From positions 14,933 to 78,932 of the forward strand of contig NZ_JAHLZF010000007.1 in the NCBI RefSeq assembly GCF_018967645.1: a stretch of DNA of 64,000 nt. The letters run 5' to 3'. Both the position numbers and the translations under genes were made by a program. The notes under the pieces are model-generated. The model searched no databases. It was not told the origin of the DNA and was given only the letters and a program-made list of their open reading frames with translations. Source of the DNA: Allobacillus halotolerans (GTDB taxonomy: Bacteria > Bacillota > Bacilli > Bacillales > Alkalibacillaceae). This document shows, piece by piece, positions 30,317 through 40,586 of the stretch. How positions within the stretch are numbered: the stretch's first letter is position 1; every line of letters starts with the position of its first letter.

Positions 30317-31036
30317 ATGGCAGGACATTCAAAATGGCATAATATTAGACACAAAAAGAATGCCAAAGATGCAAAACGAGGAAAAATATTCATGAAATTG
30401 GCGAAGGAGATTTATGTCGCTGCAAAACAAGGCGGAACAGATATTGAAACAAATGCCGCTCTCCGTTTGGCGATTGATAAGGCACGTTCCAATAACATGC
30501 CAAAAGATAATATCGATCGGGCAGTACAGAAAGCAGCCGGAAACGTGGATGGCGAAAATTATGAAGAGACGACATACGAAGGCTATGGCCCTGGAGGGGT
30601 TGCCGTTATGGTTGATGTGTTGACGGATAATAGAAACCGAACAGCTTCAGAAGTCAGACATGCTTTTTCCAAAAATGACGGCAACTTAGGGGAAAATGGC
30701 TGCGTCTCTTTTATGTTTCAACGAAAAGGGTACATCGTCATAGCGAGGGAAAATGTTTCGATGGATGAAGATGAATTTATGCTCGAAGCCATCGAAGCTG
30801 GTTGCGAAGAGATTGAATCTAATGAAGAAGTGTTTGAGCTTTACACAACAGTGGAAGATTTCGAGTCCTGTAAGAAGACATTAGAAGAGAATTATCCGTT
30901 GGAAGCAGCTGAACTGACGATGATTCCTGATACTGATGCAGAAGTGGCAGAAGATCATCAAGAGAAGATGAACAAACTGATTGATATGCTCGAAGACCTT
31001 GATGACGTTCAAGATGTCCATCACAATATGAAATAA
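30317..31036 (+). CDS. yebC: YebC/PmpR family translation or transcription regulator
   Basis: 239 residues. [20 protein letters not shown] is the family signature at the N-terminus, followed by [20 protein letters not shown] and the acidic end [20 protein letters not shown]. Recent work on the family links some members to translation of proline stretches, others to transcription; the role here is open. GGGAAGAGGAG lies upstream, 21 bases after the reductase gene. A terminator follows. Confidence 0.95.
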   Translation: MAGHSKWHNIRHKKNAKDAKRGKIFMKLAKEIYVAAKQGGTDIETNAALRLAIDKARSNNMPKDNIDRAVQKAAGNVDGENYEETTYEGYGPGGVAVMVDVLTDNRNRTASEVRHAFSKNDGNLGENGCVSFMFQRKGYIVIARENVSMDEDEFMLEAIEAGCEEIESNEEVFELYTTVEDFESCKKTLEENYPLEAAELTMIPDTDAEVAEDHQEKMNKLIDMLEDLDDVQDVHHNMK

Positions 31037-31045
31037 AACAGTAGC

Positions 31046-31082
31046 ACCAGTTATGGTTCTGGGTAATCATGACTGGTTTTTC
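31046..31082 (+). terminator. Terminator after yebC
   Basis: ACCAGTTATG pairs with CATGACTGGT (one G-U), 12-base loop, then TTTTTC. It starts nine bases after the yebC stop. Confidence 0.82.
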
Positions 31083-31164
31083 TATCGTTCATATAAGACC
31101 ACAAGGATTGGTTTCCATGTTAAACTAATGAGAGAACATTTGTTCAAGAATAGGAGAGAAGTTC

Positions 31165-31776
31165 ATGTTTGCTTATGTTCGTGGGAAATTAGAGGAGATT
31201 GAAGACGATATATTGGTCGTTGAAACGGCAGGAATCGGCTATGAAATATATTGTGCCAATCCTTATCAATTTCAAGAATCCTTAGGACAAGAAGTGAAAG
31301 TTTATACATATCAGTATGTTCGTGAAGACCTACACATGTTATATGGATTTAAAAGGGAAGAAGAGAAATCATTATTTAAAAAATTAATACAAGTATCCGG
31401 AATCGGACCTAAAAGTGCTAGTGCAATTATCGGACAGGTACCTGTCCGAGACTTTGCCCAAGCGATTGAGCAAGAGGATGAGAAATTCTTGACCAAGTTT
31501 CCGGGTGTCGGAAAGAAAACAGCACGTCAAATGATCTTGGATTTAAAAGGGAAAGTGACAGAGTGGCTGACTTTTCATGATGAAGAATCCAAAACAACAG
31601 AAACAATTCATATGATCCACGCAACCAGTCCTTATGTTGATGAAGCGATTGAAGCATTAAGAGCTCTCGGTTATTCCAATCGGGAAATTAAGTCGATTGA
31701 AGGCAAGCTAAAAGCTGAAAATCTTGAATCAACGGATGACGTAGTGAAAAAAGGGTTGCAACTATTAATACGGTAA
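31165..31776 (+). CDS. ruvA: Holliday junction DNA-binding protein RuvA
   Basis: 203 residues. Tetramer that holds the four-way junction for RuvB. The N-terminal OB domain (MFAYVRGKLEEIEDDILVVE), helix-hairpin-helix segments (LIQVSGIGPKSASAI, LTKFPGVGKKTARQMI) and the C-terminal RuvB-binding domain (about 155-203) are present. AGGAGAG precedes ATG 31165. ruvB follows directly. bofC, which stands before ruvA in B. subtilis, is missing here. Confidence 0.96.
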   Translation: MFAYVRGKLEEIEDDILVVETAGIGYEIYCANPYQFQESLGQEVKVYTYQYVREDLHMLYGFKREEEKSLFKKLIQVSGIGPKSASAIIGQVPVRDFAQAIEQEDEKFLTKFPGVGKKTARQMILDLKGKVTEWLTFHDEESKTTETIHMIHATSPYVDEAIEALRALGYSNREIKSIEGKLKAENLESTDDVVKKGLQLLIR

Positions 31777-31788
31777 GTGGGTGGAATG

Positions 31789-32787
31789 ATGGATGATCGA
31801 ATGATCTCTGGAGATCTTCAAGGAGAAGATCTTCAGGTGGAACAAAGTTTAAGACCTCAAATATTGAGGCAATATATAGGACAAGAGAAAACAAAGCGAA
31901 ACTTGAGCATATTTATTGAAGCGGCAAAAATGCGCGAAGAACCATTGGATCACGTCTTGTTATATGGTCCTCCAGGTTTAGGGAAAACGACACTGGCATC
32001 GATTATTGCCAATGAAATGGGTGTACAGTTTCGAACGACATCCGGGCCAGCAATCGAAAGAGCTGGAGATCTCGCAGCGATTTTATCTTCCCTTGAAACA
32101 GGAGACGTCTTGTTTATTGATGAGATTCATCGCTTGCCTAGAGCGGTTGAGGAAATACTCTATCCAGCGATGGAAGATTTCTTTTTGGATATTGTAATCG
32201 GTCAAGGGGATAGCGCTCGATCCGTACGATTAGATTTGCCGCCATTTACACTTGTAGGTGCGACAACTCGTGCTGGGTTGCTTTCTGCTCCTCTTCGTGA
32301 TCGGTTTGGTGTATTAAGTCGACTGGAGTTTTATGAAGAGAAAGATCTAAGTCATATCATTAAACGTACAGCTGACATATTTGAAATGGAAATTGAAGAG
32401 GATGCAGCAAAGGAAATCGCCTCCCGTTCACGCGGTACACCTCGTATTGCCAATCGGTTGCTCAAACGCGTGCGAGACATTGCCCAAGTAAGTGAAATGG
32501 ACACCATTACAGTGGATATCACAAAAGAAGCATTGAACATGTTACAGGTGGATGCGGCTGGATTAGATCATATCGACCATAAATATTTATTAGGGGTTAT
32601 CGATAAGTTTCAAGGCGGACCAGTTGGATTGGAAACATTGGCAGCAACCATTGGCGAAGAATCTCAAACCATTGAAGACGTGTATGAACCTTTTTTATTG
32701 CAAAAGGGATATATTCAACGCACGCCACGTGGAAGGATTGCAACGTATGAAGCATATCGCCACTTCAATAGGGAGGTTAACGATTAA
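31789..32787 (+). CDS. ruvB: Holliday junction branch-migration ATPase RuvB
   Basis: 332 residues, AAA+ motor. Walker [13 protein letters not shown], Walker [10 protein letters not shown], sensor GATTRAG, and the C-terminal winged helix. [17 protein letters not shown] is the typical entry. ATG 31789 is preferred over ATG 31786 (too close to GGGTGG) and GTG 31777 (overlaps it); the difference is at most four residues. The next gene begins directly after its stop, with the ribosome binding site inside ruvB. Confidence 0.96.
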   Translation: MDDRMISGDLQGEDLQVEQSLRPQILRQYIGQEKTKRNLSIFIEAAKMREEPLDHVLLYGPPGLGKTTLASIIANEMGVQFRTTSGPAIERAGDLAAILSSLETGDVLFIDEIHRLPRAVEEILYPAMEDFFLDIVIGQGDSARSVRLDLPPFTLVGATTRAGLLSAPLRDRFGVLSRLEFYEEKDLSHIIKRTADIFEMEIEEDAAKEIASRSRGTPRIANRLLKRVRDIAQVSEMDTITVDITKEALNMLQVDAAGLDHIDHKYLLGVIDKFQGGPVGLETLAATIGEESQTIEDVYEPFLLQKGYIQRTPRGRIATYEAYRHFNREVND

Positions 32788-32988
32788 ATGGATGGGCTAG
32801 GAAAAATTCTAATCCTCATAGGTATTGTATTAGTGATTGTTGGAATCCTTTGGACAGTGATTGGAAGGCTTCCTGGTGACTTCGTTTTCAAAAAAGGGAA
32901 TACGACAGTATATTTTCCGGTCATGACCTCTATTGTCATTAGTATTATTTTATCGCTTGTATTTTTTATTTTAGGAAAATTTAAGTAA
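32788..32988 (+). CDS. DUF2905 small membrane protein
   Basis: 66 residues, two membrane segments (about 5-25 and 43-62) separated by the conserved loop [20 protein letters not shown], the DUF2905 signature. Function unknown. ATG 32788 touches the ruvB stop and uses GGGAGG within ruvB, so it is translated with ruvAB. The ruvB-DUF2905-queA order is widespread in Firmicutes. Confidence 0.9.
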   Translation: MDGLGKILILIGIVLVIVGILWTVIGRLPGDFVFKKGNTTVYFPVMTSIVISIILSLVFFILGKFK

Positions 32989-33016
32989 TCGGCAATCAAT
33001 AGAAAGTAGGAACAAC

Positions 33017-34045
33017 ATGGATATTAATGAGTTTGACTTTGACTTACCAGAACAATTAATTGCACAAACACCGCTAAAGGATCGGTCAGCATCACGATTG
33101 CTCACAATCGATCGAGCGAAAGATCAATTTTACCATCAGCAATTTACGGATATCATTGATTATTTGAATCCTGGTGATTGCCTTGTGTTAAACAATACAA
33201 AAGTGCTCCCAGCACGTTTGATGGGTTACAAGGCAGACACATATGGTAAGGTTGAATTATTGTTACTTCACCAAGTTAATGGAGATGATTGGGAAGTACT
33301 CGTAAAGCCTGCCAAGAAAGTAAAAGTGGGTACATGGATTCACTTTGGTGATGGCTTATTGAAAGCCGAATGCCTTGATGAAAAAGAACATGGCGGCCGA
33401 GTCGTTCGCTTTCATTATGAAGGCATCTTTATGGAAATTCTTGACCAGCTAGGTGAAATGCCATTACCACCGTATATTAAAGAACAACTAGAAGACCAAG
33501 ACCGTTATCAAACGGTTTATGCAAAAGAAGTTGGGTCAGCAGCAGCACCAACTGCAGGGCTTCATTTTACTGAGGATTTATTGGAACAAATTAAGCAAAA
33601 AGGAGTTCACATCGCTTATGTTACGTTGCATGTCGGTTTAGGTACCTTCCGACCTGTCCAGACGGATGATATTGAAAATCATGAAATGCACGCAGAATTC
33701 TACCGATTGGACGAACAAACTGCATCATCCCTTAATGAGATCAAAGCGAAAGGGAATCGAATCATTGCTGTCGGAACTACTTCCATCAGAACATTAGAAA
33801 CAATTGCCCGCGATACAAATGGCACCTTTGAAGCCAGAAGCGGATGGACGGATATATTTATATATCCTCCGTACACATTCCAAGCGATTGACGCAATGAT
33901 TACGAATTTTCACTTACCAAAGTCGACACTAATCATGTTAGTCAGCGCTTTCGCTGGTAAAGAACGAACATTGAGAGCGTATAAAGAAGCGGTAGAAAAA
34001 TCCTATCGGTTCTTTAGCTTCGGCGATGCAATGTTTATTTATTAA
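33017..34045 (+). CDS. queA: tRNA preQ1(34) S-adenosylmethionine ribosyltransferase-isomerase
   Basis: 342 residues. Adds the ribosyl part of S-adenosylmethionine to preQ1 in tRNA, making epoxyqueuosine. [33 protein letters not shown] and the [16 protein letters not shown] and [10 protein letters not shown] motifs identify it. Followed by tgt, the enzyme of the preceding step, so the pair forms a queuosine unit. Confidence 0.97.
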   Translation: MDINEFDFDLPEQLIAQTPLKDRSASRLLTIDRAKDQFYHQQFTDIIDYLNPGDCLVLNNTKVLPARLMGYKADTYGKVELLLLHQVNGDDWEVLVKPAKKVKVGTWIHFGDGLLKAECLDEKEHGGRVVRFHYEGIFMEILDQLGEMPLPPYIKEQLEDQDRYQTVYAKEVGSAAAPTAGLHFTEDLLEQIKQKGVHIAYVTLHVGLGTFRPVQTDDIENHEMHAEFYRLDEQTASSLNEIKAKGNRIIAVGTTSIRTLETIARDTNGTFEARSGWTDIFIYPPYTFQAIDAMITNFHLPKSTLIMLVSAFAGKERTLRAYKEAVEKSYRFFSFGDAMFIY

Positions 34046-34054
34046 CGAATATGA

Positions 34055-35215
<1,161 letters not shown>

Positions 35216-35230
35216 GGAGGAGGAATATAG

Positions 35231-35497
35231 ATGGAAGCATTGACAGGATTATTACCGATTGTATTGTTTATTGTGTTGTTTTGGTTTATCTTGATTCGTC
35301 CACAACAAAAGAGACAGAAGCAAGTGCGAGAAATGCAAAACAATCTTCAAAAAGGTGATGAAATCGTCACTATCGGTGGTATGCATGGACGCATTCATGC
35401 ATTAGACGAAGGAACGATCGTACTTGAAGTGAATGATGGAAACAAGCTTACATACGATCGCACGTCGGTTCGTGAAGTGAAGAACAATAATCAATAA
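35231..35497 (+). CDS. yajC: Preprotein translocase accessory subunit YajC
   Basis: 88 residues. One N-terminal membrane helix (about 5-25, LLPIVLFIVLFWFILIRPQQ) with the family motif IRPQQKRQKQ, then a small cytoplasmic domain (GDEIVTIGGMHGRI). Partners SecDF, encoded at 40.6 kb, in the Sec pathway. GGGAGGAGG lies before ATG 35231. Confidence 0.95.
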   Translation: MEALTGLLPIVLFIVLFWFILIRPQQKRQKQVREMQNNLQKGDEIVTIGGMHGRIHALDEGTIVLEVNDGNKLTYDRTSVREVKNNNQ

Positions 35498-35503
35498 CGT
35501 AGA

Positions 35504-35547
35504 AAACTGACCAACAGGCAATTTTTGCTGATTGGTCAGTTTTTTTG
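35504..35547 (+). terminator. Terminator of queA-tgt-yajC
   Basis: AAACTGACCAA pairs with TTGGTCAGTTT, then a T run. It starts about seven bases after the yajC stop. Confidence 0.92.
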
Positions 35548-35557
35548 GTTAAAGAAG

Positions 35558-35683
35558 TTGTTCGGGTAATACACAACTTAGCGTGATTTTCGGTGATGAA
35601 CGTTGGTGTTAGGCGATCCGCTTACGGGGGTGCTTGTACCCAAATGGCATAAGGTGACATCTGTGATCGATCACAAAGTGTTT
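35558..35683. repeat. Decayed mosaic copy of the MITE-like element
   Basis: Two parts. 35558-35598 is the 41-bp piece also found at 15004. 35613-35683 aligns with 25957-26026 of the complete element: GATCCGCT then ACCCAAATGGCATAAGG and TGACATCTGTGA at 35638-35666 against ACCCAAAGGGCATAAGG and CGACATCTGCGA. Terminal repeats and target duplication are not seen, so it is an old or partial copy. It ends about 30 bp before a 21-bp array. Confidence 0.6.
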
Positions 35684-35714
35684 TGGGGATCGTTTTTAGT
35701 GCTTGGTTTTAGAA

Positions 35715-36049
35715 CTTCAGTGTTAATCTGCGGGCCTTCAGTGTTAATTTGTGGAGCTTCAGTGTTAAATTGTGGATCTCAGTGTTAATCTGCGGGCCTT
35801 CAGTGTTAATTTGTGGGGCTTCAGTGTTAATTTGCAGGGCTTCAGTGTTAAATTGTGGATCTTCAGTGTTAATCTGCGGGACTTCAGTGTTAATTTGTGG
35901 GGCTTCAGTGTTAATTTGCAGGGCTTCAGTGTTAAATTGTGGATCTTCAGGGTTAAATCGCAAGGCTTCAGTGTTAATTAGCGAATCTTCAGTGTTAATT
36001 AGCGGAGCTTCAGCGTTAATTCGCAAACCTTCAGTGTTAATCCGCAAAT
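35715..36049. repeat. Tandem array, 21-bp period, 16 units
   Basis: Units begin at 35715, 35736, 35757, 35778 (20 bp, one T lost), 35798 and then every 21 bases to 36029. All start with CTTCAGTGTTAA or a one-base variant; the last nine bases differ. Calling the types A (TCTGCGGGC), B (TTTGTGGGG), C (ATTGTGGAT) and D (TTTGCAGGG), the order is A B C, A B D C, A B D C, then five diverged units. This shows growth by duplication of blocks of three or four units. Open frames cross the array on both strands, but without ribosome binding sites. The gaps 35548-35557 and 36050-36081 hold nothing recognisable. Confidence 0.95.
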
Positions 36050-36081
36050 ATGCCTGCCATCATCCGTTTCTTGTCTTACAT

Positions 36082-36133
36082 AAAAAAACCGGCACCAACC
36101 GAATTGAAAAGTCTACTCGGTTAGTGCTCTTTT
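36082..36133. terminator. Bidirectional terminator
   Basis: GCACCAACCGA (36092) pairs with TCGGTTAGTGC (36117) with one mismatch pair; A residues precede and T residues follow, so it can act in both directions. On the minus strand it lies about 200 bases after yrzE; on the plus strand it ends any readthrough from yajC through the array. 36137-36329 shows no gene. Confidence 0.75.
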
Positions 36134-36329
36134 TTACATGCATTCTCTAACTCATTCGAAAGCCAATCTTTCCAAAGGCCTTACTTTGCTCTGAGTAATT
36201 GAATGCGGCAGTATGTTTCCGAAGCAAGTATTTTTTGACAAAATGTTTCAATCTGACTCAACTTTAAAGATTCTTCCCAGCCTCCAACTTATGATTAAGT
36301 ACCGCTTTTTAGGAAAGTCAGTAGAACAT

Positions 36330-36704
36330 TTAACTTTCATTTTTAGAGAAATTCACACCAAACATACTCCCCGTAATGGCAGCGATGAGGAAAATAAGAA
36401 AATAGGTTGCTTGACGATCAGCAAGCCAGTAATCGTAAGCTAGAAATTGATAAAACATGACCCCAAACACATAGATAGCCCCGGTTAAAAGGCCTGTTAG
36501 CCATCCTTTATGAAACGTTTTTCTACCAGCGATAAATCCACCAATCATCAAAACGAGAATACTCGCGATAAAGGTTGTCCATGTTAACGTCGTGCTTGAT
36601 AAATCTGTAAATTTCACAAACATAGCAATGATCAAACTGCAGAAAAACATAAGAACTAGAATAGATGCAATTCCATATAAGATACCACGTAATCGATTAT
36701 TCAT
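36330..36704 (-). CDS. yrzE: YrzE-like membrane protein (TIGR04086 type)
   Basis: 124 residues with four membrane segments. NNRLRGILYGIASILVLMFF and the glycine-rich ILVLMIGGFIAGRKTFHKGWLTGLLTG pattern (second and third helices) match the YrzE/TIGR04086 family found near spoVB in Bacillaceae. Function unknown. GGGGG lies upstream of ATG 36704 on the minus strand. Divergent from the transporter gene that follows. Confidence 0.8.
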   Translation of the reverse strand: MNNRLRGILYGIASILVLMFFCSLIIAMFVKFTDLSSTTLTWTTFIASILVLMIGGFIAGRKTFHKGWLTGLLTGAIYVFGVMFYQFLAYDYWLADRQATYFLIFLIAAITGSMFGVNFSKNES

Positions 36705-36808
36705 TATGCTTTGTCCCCCTTTGTATTAAGACTATTGCTATAAATTATGCATGTTTCCTTATAAAAAGACGTACTTATTTGATAAGAGAGACTAAAGGGG
36801 ACAAGGAT

Positions 36809-38083
36809 ATGGAACTAGTGATCACGTTAGTTGTATTCATTATCAGTTATATTTTTTTGCTTTGGGATCAAATCAACCGCGCACTCGTCGCTTTGAGTGG
36901 AGCTGCAATCCTTATTTTGTTCAATATTTTCAGTGTAGACGAAGCGTTATCGACTTATGTTGATTGGAGTACAATTGTCTTATTATTTTCCATGATGGTA
37001 TTGATATCAATTACACAGAAAACAGGTGTGTTTGAGTTTATATCGATTTGGATGATTCAAAAGGTCAATGGAAAACCGGTTCCTCTGTTTTTGTGGATCG
37101 GAGTGATGACAGCAATCGGTTCCGCGTTGTTGGACAATGTCACGACCGTCTTGCTACTTGTACCTGTCATCATCAATATGACGAAGCAATTAAATCTACC
37201 TGCTGTACCCTACTTGATCATGGTGATTATCCTCTCAAATGTTGGTGGGACAGCAACCATGATTGGTGATCCACCGAATATTATGATCGGACAAGCGGTT
37301 GAACGATTTACCTTTATTTCATTTATTGTTCATCTAGGGCCCATTATTCTCATCATCTTCACTGTTGTCATGGCACTATTATTATTTTTGTTTCGTAAAC
37401 AATTGCGGCCACAAACTGCCCCAGCCTCTATGGAAAAGATCAAACCGACAGATGTACTGAAAAAATCACCCTTATTGTATCAATCACTTATTATATTAGG
37501 TTTAACAATCGTTGGTTTTACCTTCCATGGGTATTTACATATTGAACTGACGACGATTGCATTTTGTTCAGCCTTATTATTATTACTCTTATCGGAAAAA
37601 GATAAAATGACTGAAACGGTTTTTGAAAAAATGGAATGGACAACATTGTTTTTTTTCATTGGGCTGTTTGTGCTCGTCGGTGGTTTGGAAGAGGTCGGCT
37701 TGATTGATCGGATGGCAGAGAGCTTTTTGGACATTACAGGTGGCGAACCGATGACATCGTCCATGTATATTTTATGGTCAGCTGGTTTGCTATCTGGATT
37801 CTTAGACAACATTCCCTATGTCGCTGCGATGATCCCGGTTTTGTTTGAATTTGAACAGTATGGAGTGGTCGCAACAGATTCGATGTGGTGGGCATTGGCA
37901 CTTGGCGCATGCCTCGGCGGGAATGGATCATTATTAGGAGCATCCGCCAATGTCGTCGTTGCCGGAATAGCTAGCACACACCAGATAAAGATTCGTTTTA
38001 TAACGTTTATGGCTTACGGAATGCTAGTCGTATTGATATCGATGATTTTATCATCCATTTATCTATACGTAAGATATTTTTAG
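36809..38083 (+). CDS. ArsB/NhaD-type ion transporter
   Basis: 424 residues, about 11-12 membrane segments, ion-transporter superfamily. LLDNVTTVLLLVPVI and GGTATMIGDPPNIMIG in the first half and SGFLDNIPYVAAMIPV and LGGNGSLLGASANVV in the second are the two inverted-repeat transport motifs of this family. It probably moves sodium/protons or an anion; the sequence alone does not decide the substrate, and no arsR/arsC genes are nearby. ATG 36809 follows AAAGGGG; the frame upstream to 36665 overlaps yrzE antisense and is not used. Own terminator. Confidence 0.85.
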   Translation: MELVITLVVFIISYIFLLWDQINRALVALSGAAILILFNIFSVDEALSTYVDWSTIVLLFSMMVLISITQKTGVFEFISIWMIQKVNGKPVPLFLWIGVMTAIGSALLDNVTTVLLLVPVIINMTKQLNLPAVPYLIMVIILSNVGGTATMIGDPPNIMIGQAVERFTFISFIVHLGPIILIIFTVVMALLLFLFRKQLRPQTAPASMEKIKPTDVLKKSPLLYQSLIILGLTIVGFTFHGYLHIELTTIAFCSALLLLLLSEKDKMTETVFEKMEWTTLFFFIGLFVLVGGLEEVGLIDRMAESFLDITGGEPMTSSMYILWSAGLLSGFLDNIPYVAAMIPVLFEFEQYGVVATDSMWWALALGACLGGNGSLLGASANVVVAGIASTHQIKIRFITFMAYGMLVVLISMILSSIYLYVRYF

Positions 38084-38145
38084 GTGATGGAATTTCTGCA
38101 ATCGGTTATTTACTTCAAAACAAAATGGCTAGACGAATGGAGAGG

Positions 38146-38170
38146 CACTGACTTCGGTCGGTGTTTTTTT
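38146..38170 (+). terminator. Terminator after the transporter gene
   Basis: CACTGAC TTCG GTCGGTG, a stem closed by a UUCG tetraloop, followed by seven T residues. Confidence 0.88.
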
Positions 38171-38321
38171 GTGTGATAAACGTTGATATTGAATAGTCAG
38201 CGCTTAAGACATTCTTAATTTGTTAAGAAGCAGAGGCAATTAATACGGTAGTAGGAAGGCAAACAGCTACCTAAAAACACCAACGTTTATTACTGAAGCT
38301 AGCTTGGTAAACTTCTACAAA

Positions 38322-38431
38322 AGAAGCACGCTAATCACAGATAAAGTGTCCATCCTTCGTGCCATCTTTGAATAGAAGCGCTCTAATCGCAGATAGAGCA
38401 CCCTAGAGCGCTATCTTCAATCAGAAACACC
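38322..38431. repeat. Decayed 52-bp repeat, two units and a fragment
   Basis: AGAAGCACGCTAATCACAGA at 38322 recurs as AGAAGCGCTCTAATCGCAGA at 38374, exactly 52 bases later, and a fragment AGAAACACC follows at 38423. Each unit contains a small dyad (GATAGAGC...GCGCTATC in the second). CCTTCGTGC...AGAAGCGCT in it recalls CCTTCCGTGC...GGAAGCGCG of the 15-kb array, which has the same period. The surrounding 38171-38321 has no gene. Confidence 0.6.
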
Positions 38432-38463
38432 AAAAGGGTAGAGCTCAAAATTGAGCTCCACCC
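38432..38463 (-). terminator. Terminator of spoVB
   Basis: On the minus strand, GGGTGGAGCTCAA pairs with TTGAGCTCTACCC (one mismatch) and is followed by TTTTGG. It lies about 60 bases after the spoVB stop. Confidence 0.7.
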
Positions 38464-38522
38464 CCGATTAGCAGCATTCAAAACAGTTCCTAGTCTCTTA
38501 ACTGCAACTAGTCAACGATCAT

Positions 38523-40067
38523 TTACTTTGAGTTTCTTTGAAAGAGTTGTCTCCACTCCTCTATGGTCACTAACTTCATAATTAGTAAACCAATCAGATA
38601 CATGATTCCCAAACTAACCGAGACAACTAAAATTAATTGAAAGTCAGATGTAAAAGAATGGTTTGTGATGATCCAATTCCCAACGATATACAAGAGGGTA
38701 AGTAGAAAACCCATTCGAATGATCAATGAAACAGGTAATTTGAATCGAATCAGACGATATAAAGCAGCAAAGTGCAACAACGTAACCACCAATATCCCTA
38801 CAACGACCGAAAGAATGACACCATCGATACCAAAATTCGGATTGGTCGCGAGTAACCATAAAACAGATAATTTAACCATTGCACCAATCAGGCTATTAAT
38901 CATCGCATGTTTGGCATAATTCAACGCTTGAAGAGCAGCTTGGAGTGGCGCTTGAAAATACAACAGTATAAAAAACGGAGCCATAAACTTCAAAAATTCG
39001 GCACCATTATTCGTTCCATAGATCAGTTGAAGTAAACTTGCAGACAATAACATAAATAAGATGGTCGCCAGTCCGCCAGATACAAAGGATAGCCGTAATG
39101 CTTGAGTAATTCGAAAATGAACGGTTCGATGATGCTTTAAGGCGTTTGATTCACTAACCGATGGAATTAAAGCGACAGATAATGAGTGGGTGATAAAAGT
39201 CGGTAATAATAGAAGCGGCATGACAAAGCCGGTTAGTTGCCCATAAAGAGAAGTGCTTTGTGAGACGGTATATCCTGCGATAAATAAACTCTGTGACACA
39301 AGAATGGGTTCAAAGAAATAAGTAATTGAGCCAATCATCCGGCTCCCTGCTGTCGGTAAAGCAATCTGAAATATATTTACATATGTATTTTTCAATGAGC
39401 GGAACGGATAGCGTGAAACGGTTAATTGTCTTCTTTTCTGCGATCGTTTAAAACAGTAAAAAATATAAGCTAATGAAGCGAGTTCACCAAGAACAGCGGA
39501 CCCCATAGCACCGGCTGCTGCATAAGCCAATCCAAAAGGTAACAGTAATTTAATCATGATGACGACGAGTACAATTCGAATGACTTGTTCGATGACTTGT
39601 GCAAAGGCTTGTGGCTTCATGTTCTGTAACCCTTGAAAATATCCCCGTAATACAGATGAAATTGCAATGATAATAATAATCGGACTCATCACAAGCATCG
39701 GTAACAATGTCCGTTCATCTAATAATAGCCTCTCTGCAATAACTGGAATGAATAAGGCGAAAAATATAGTTAATACAATGCTCAAACTGACTGTGATGGT
39801 AAACGAACTATAAAGAATTTTTTTGATTCGTTTTCTGTCATTGATTGCAACAGCTTCAGAGACTAATTTAGAAACGGCCACTGGAATCCCTACTTGAGAT
39901 AATGTAATCATCAACAATAACGCCGGAACTGTCAGCATATAGATTCCGACGCCTTCTTCCCCTAATAATCTGGCCATGACCATGCGATTGACAAAGCCAA
40001 GTAAGCGGCTGATCATACCCGCGACAATTAAAATTAATGCACCTTTAATAAAAGTTTGTTTGGACAT
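38523..40067 (-). CDS. spoVB: Stage V sporulation protein B, MOP-family lipid flippase
   Basis: 514 residues, about 14 membrane segments, of the MurJ/MATE-like polysaccharide exporter group. Needed for spore cortex peptidoglycan, probably by moving a lipid-linked precursor. FIKGALILIVAGMISRLLGF and MARLLGEEGVGIYMLTVPAL at the N-terminus and LRGYFQGLQNMKPQAFAQVI are typical of SpoVB. The neighbourhood (yrzE, comN, secDF) is that of spoVB in B. subtilis. Divergent from comN. Confidence 0.92.
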   Translation of the reverse strand: MSKQTFIKGALILIVAGMISRLLGFVNRMVMARLLGEEGVGIYMLTVPALLLMITLSQVGIPVAVSKLVSEAVAINDRKRIKKILYSSFTITVSLSIVLTIFFALFIPVIAERLLLDERTLLPMLVMSPIIIIIAISSVLRGYFQGLQNMKPQAFAQVIEQVIRIVLVVIMIKLLLPFGLAYAAAGAMGSAVLGELASLAYIFYCFKRSQKRRQLTVSRYPFRSLKNTYVNIFQIALPTAGSRMIGSITYFFEPILVSQSLFIAGYTVSQSTSLYGQLTGFVMPLLLLPTFITHSLSVALIPSVSESNALKHHRTVHFRITQALRLSFVSGGLATILFMLLSASLLQLIYGTNNGAEFLKFMAPFFILLYFQAPLQAALQALNYAKHAMINSLIGAMVKLSVLWLLATNPNFGIDGVILSVVVGILVVTLLHFAALYRLIRFKLPVSLIIRMGFLLTLLYIVGNWIITNHSFTSDFQLILVVSVSLGIMYLIGLLIMKLVTIEEWRQLFQRNSK

Positions 40068-40219
40068 CTCGTAGGCCCTGCCTTCTCAAATGAATAATTT
40101 TTAGGTACAATAATTTATATGCTTCAATAGGTACAAGTCATGACAAGTCTTTATGATGTCAATTACTTAAGCCTTTATTAATTGGACTGTAATTCAAAAT
40201 AGACAGGGGCGTCGAACGA

Positions 40220-40534
40220 TTGGATCACTATACTCGACATGTTGATGAATGGCGAAATGAAACGTATGAAGTTTTACAAAGTAAAGTAGATGAACTAAAA
40301 TTGTTAGGCTATGATGGAGTCAATGCGGAAGAAATCTGGACGTGCCTCTTAGCGAAGGTATGGAAAAAAGAAAAACGGTTAAGGCTTCATCAAGTTATAC
40401 AGGATATATTGCATTTGAGCGGCAGTACATACATGAGTTATTTGACTGTCGAAGCGCAAAAGCAAGCAAATAATGATGATTTGTTCCAACAGATTGGGGC
40501 ATTAGAAGTTGCAACTGAGGAAGGTCAAAAATAA
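40220..40534 (+). CDS. comN: Post-transcriptional regulator ComN-like
   Basis: 104 residues. In B. subtilis ComN promotes accumulation of comE mRNA and is located at poles and septa through DivIVA. The core VDEWRNETYEVLQSKVDELKL ... EEIWTCLLAKVWKKEKR ... LHQVIQDILHLSGSTYMSYL matches the family. The start is TTG 40220, with AGGGGC nine bases upstream; no ATG is available nearby. Its place between spoVB and secDF agrees with B. subtilis. The comE target was not in this window. Confidence 0.82.
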   Translation: MDHYTRHVDEWRNETYEVLQSKVDELKLLGYDGVNAEEIWTCLLAKVWKKEKRLRLHQVIQDILHLSGSTYMSYLTVEAQKQANNDDLFQQIGALEVATEEGQK

Positions 40535-40586
40535 ATCGGTTAAATGAACGAACAGAAGCAACGTTAACAAGGAAGGAGTCTTACAT

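Noticed and set aside
35709-36150. Frames reading INTEA/SVLICG repeats in the 35.7-kb array
   Set aside because: The array contains a 20-bp unit that shifts the frame, and no ribosome binding site is present.
38172-38296. Inverted repeat GATAAACGTTG / CAACGTTTATTA around about 100 bp, as possible element ends
   Set aside because: It has one mismatch, no target duplication and no second copy in the window; too weak to call an element.
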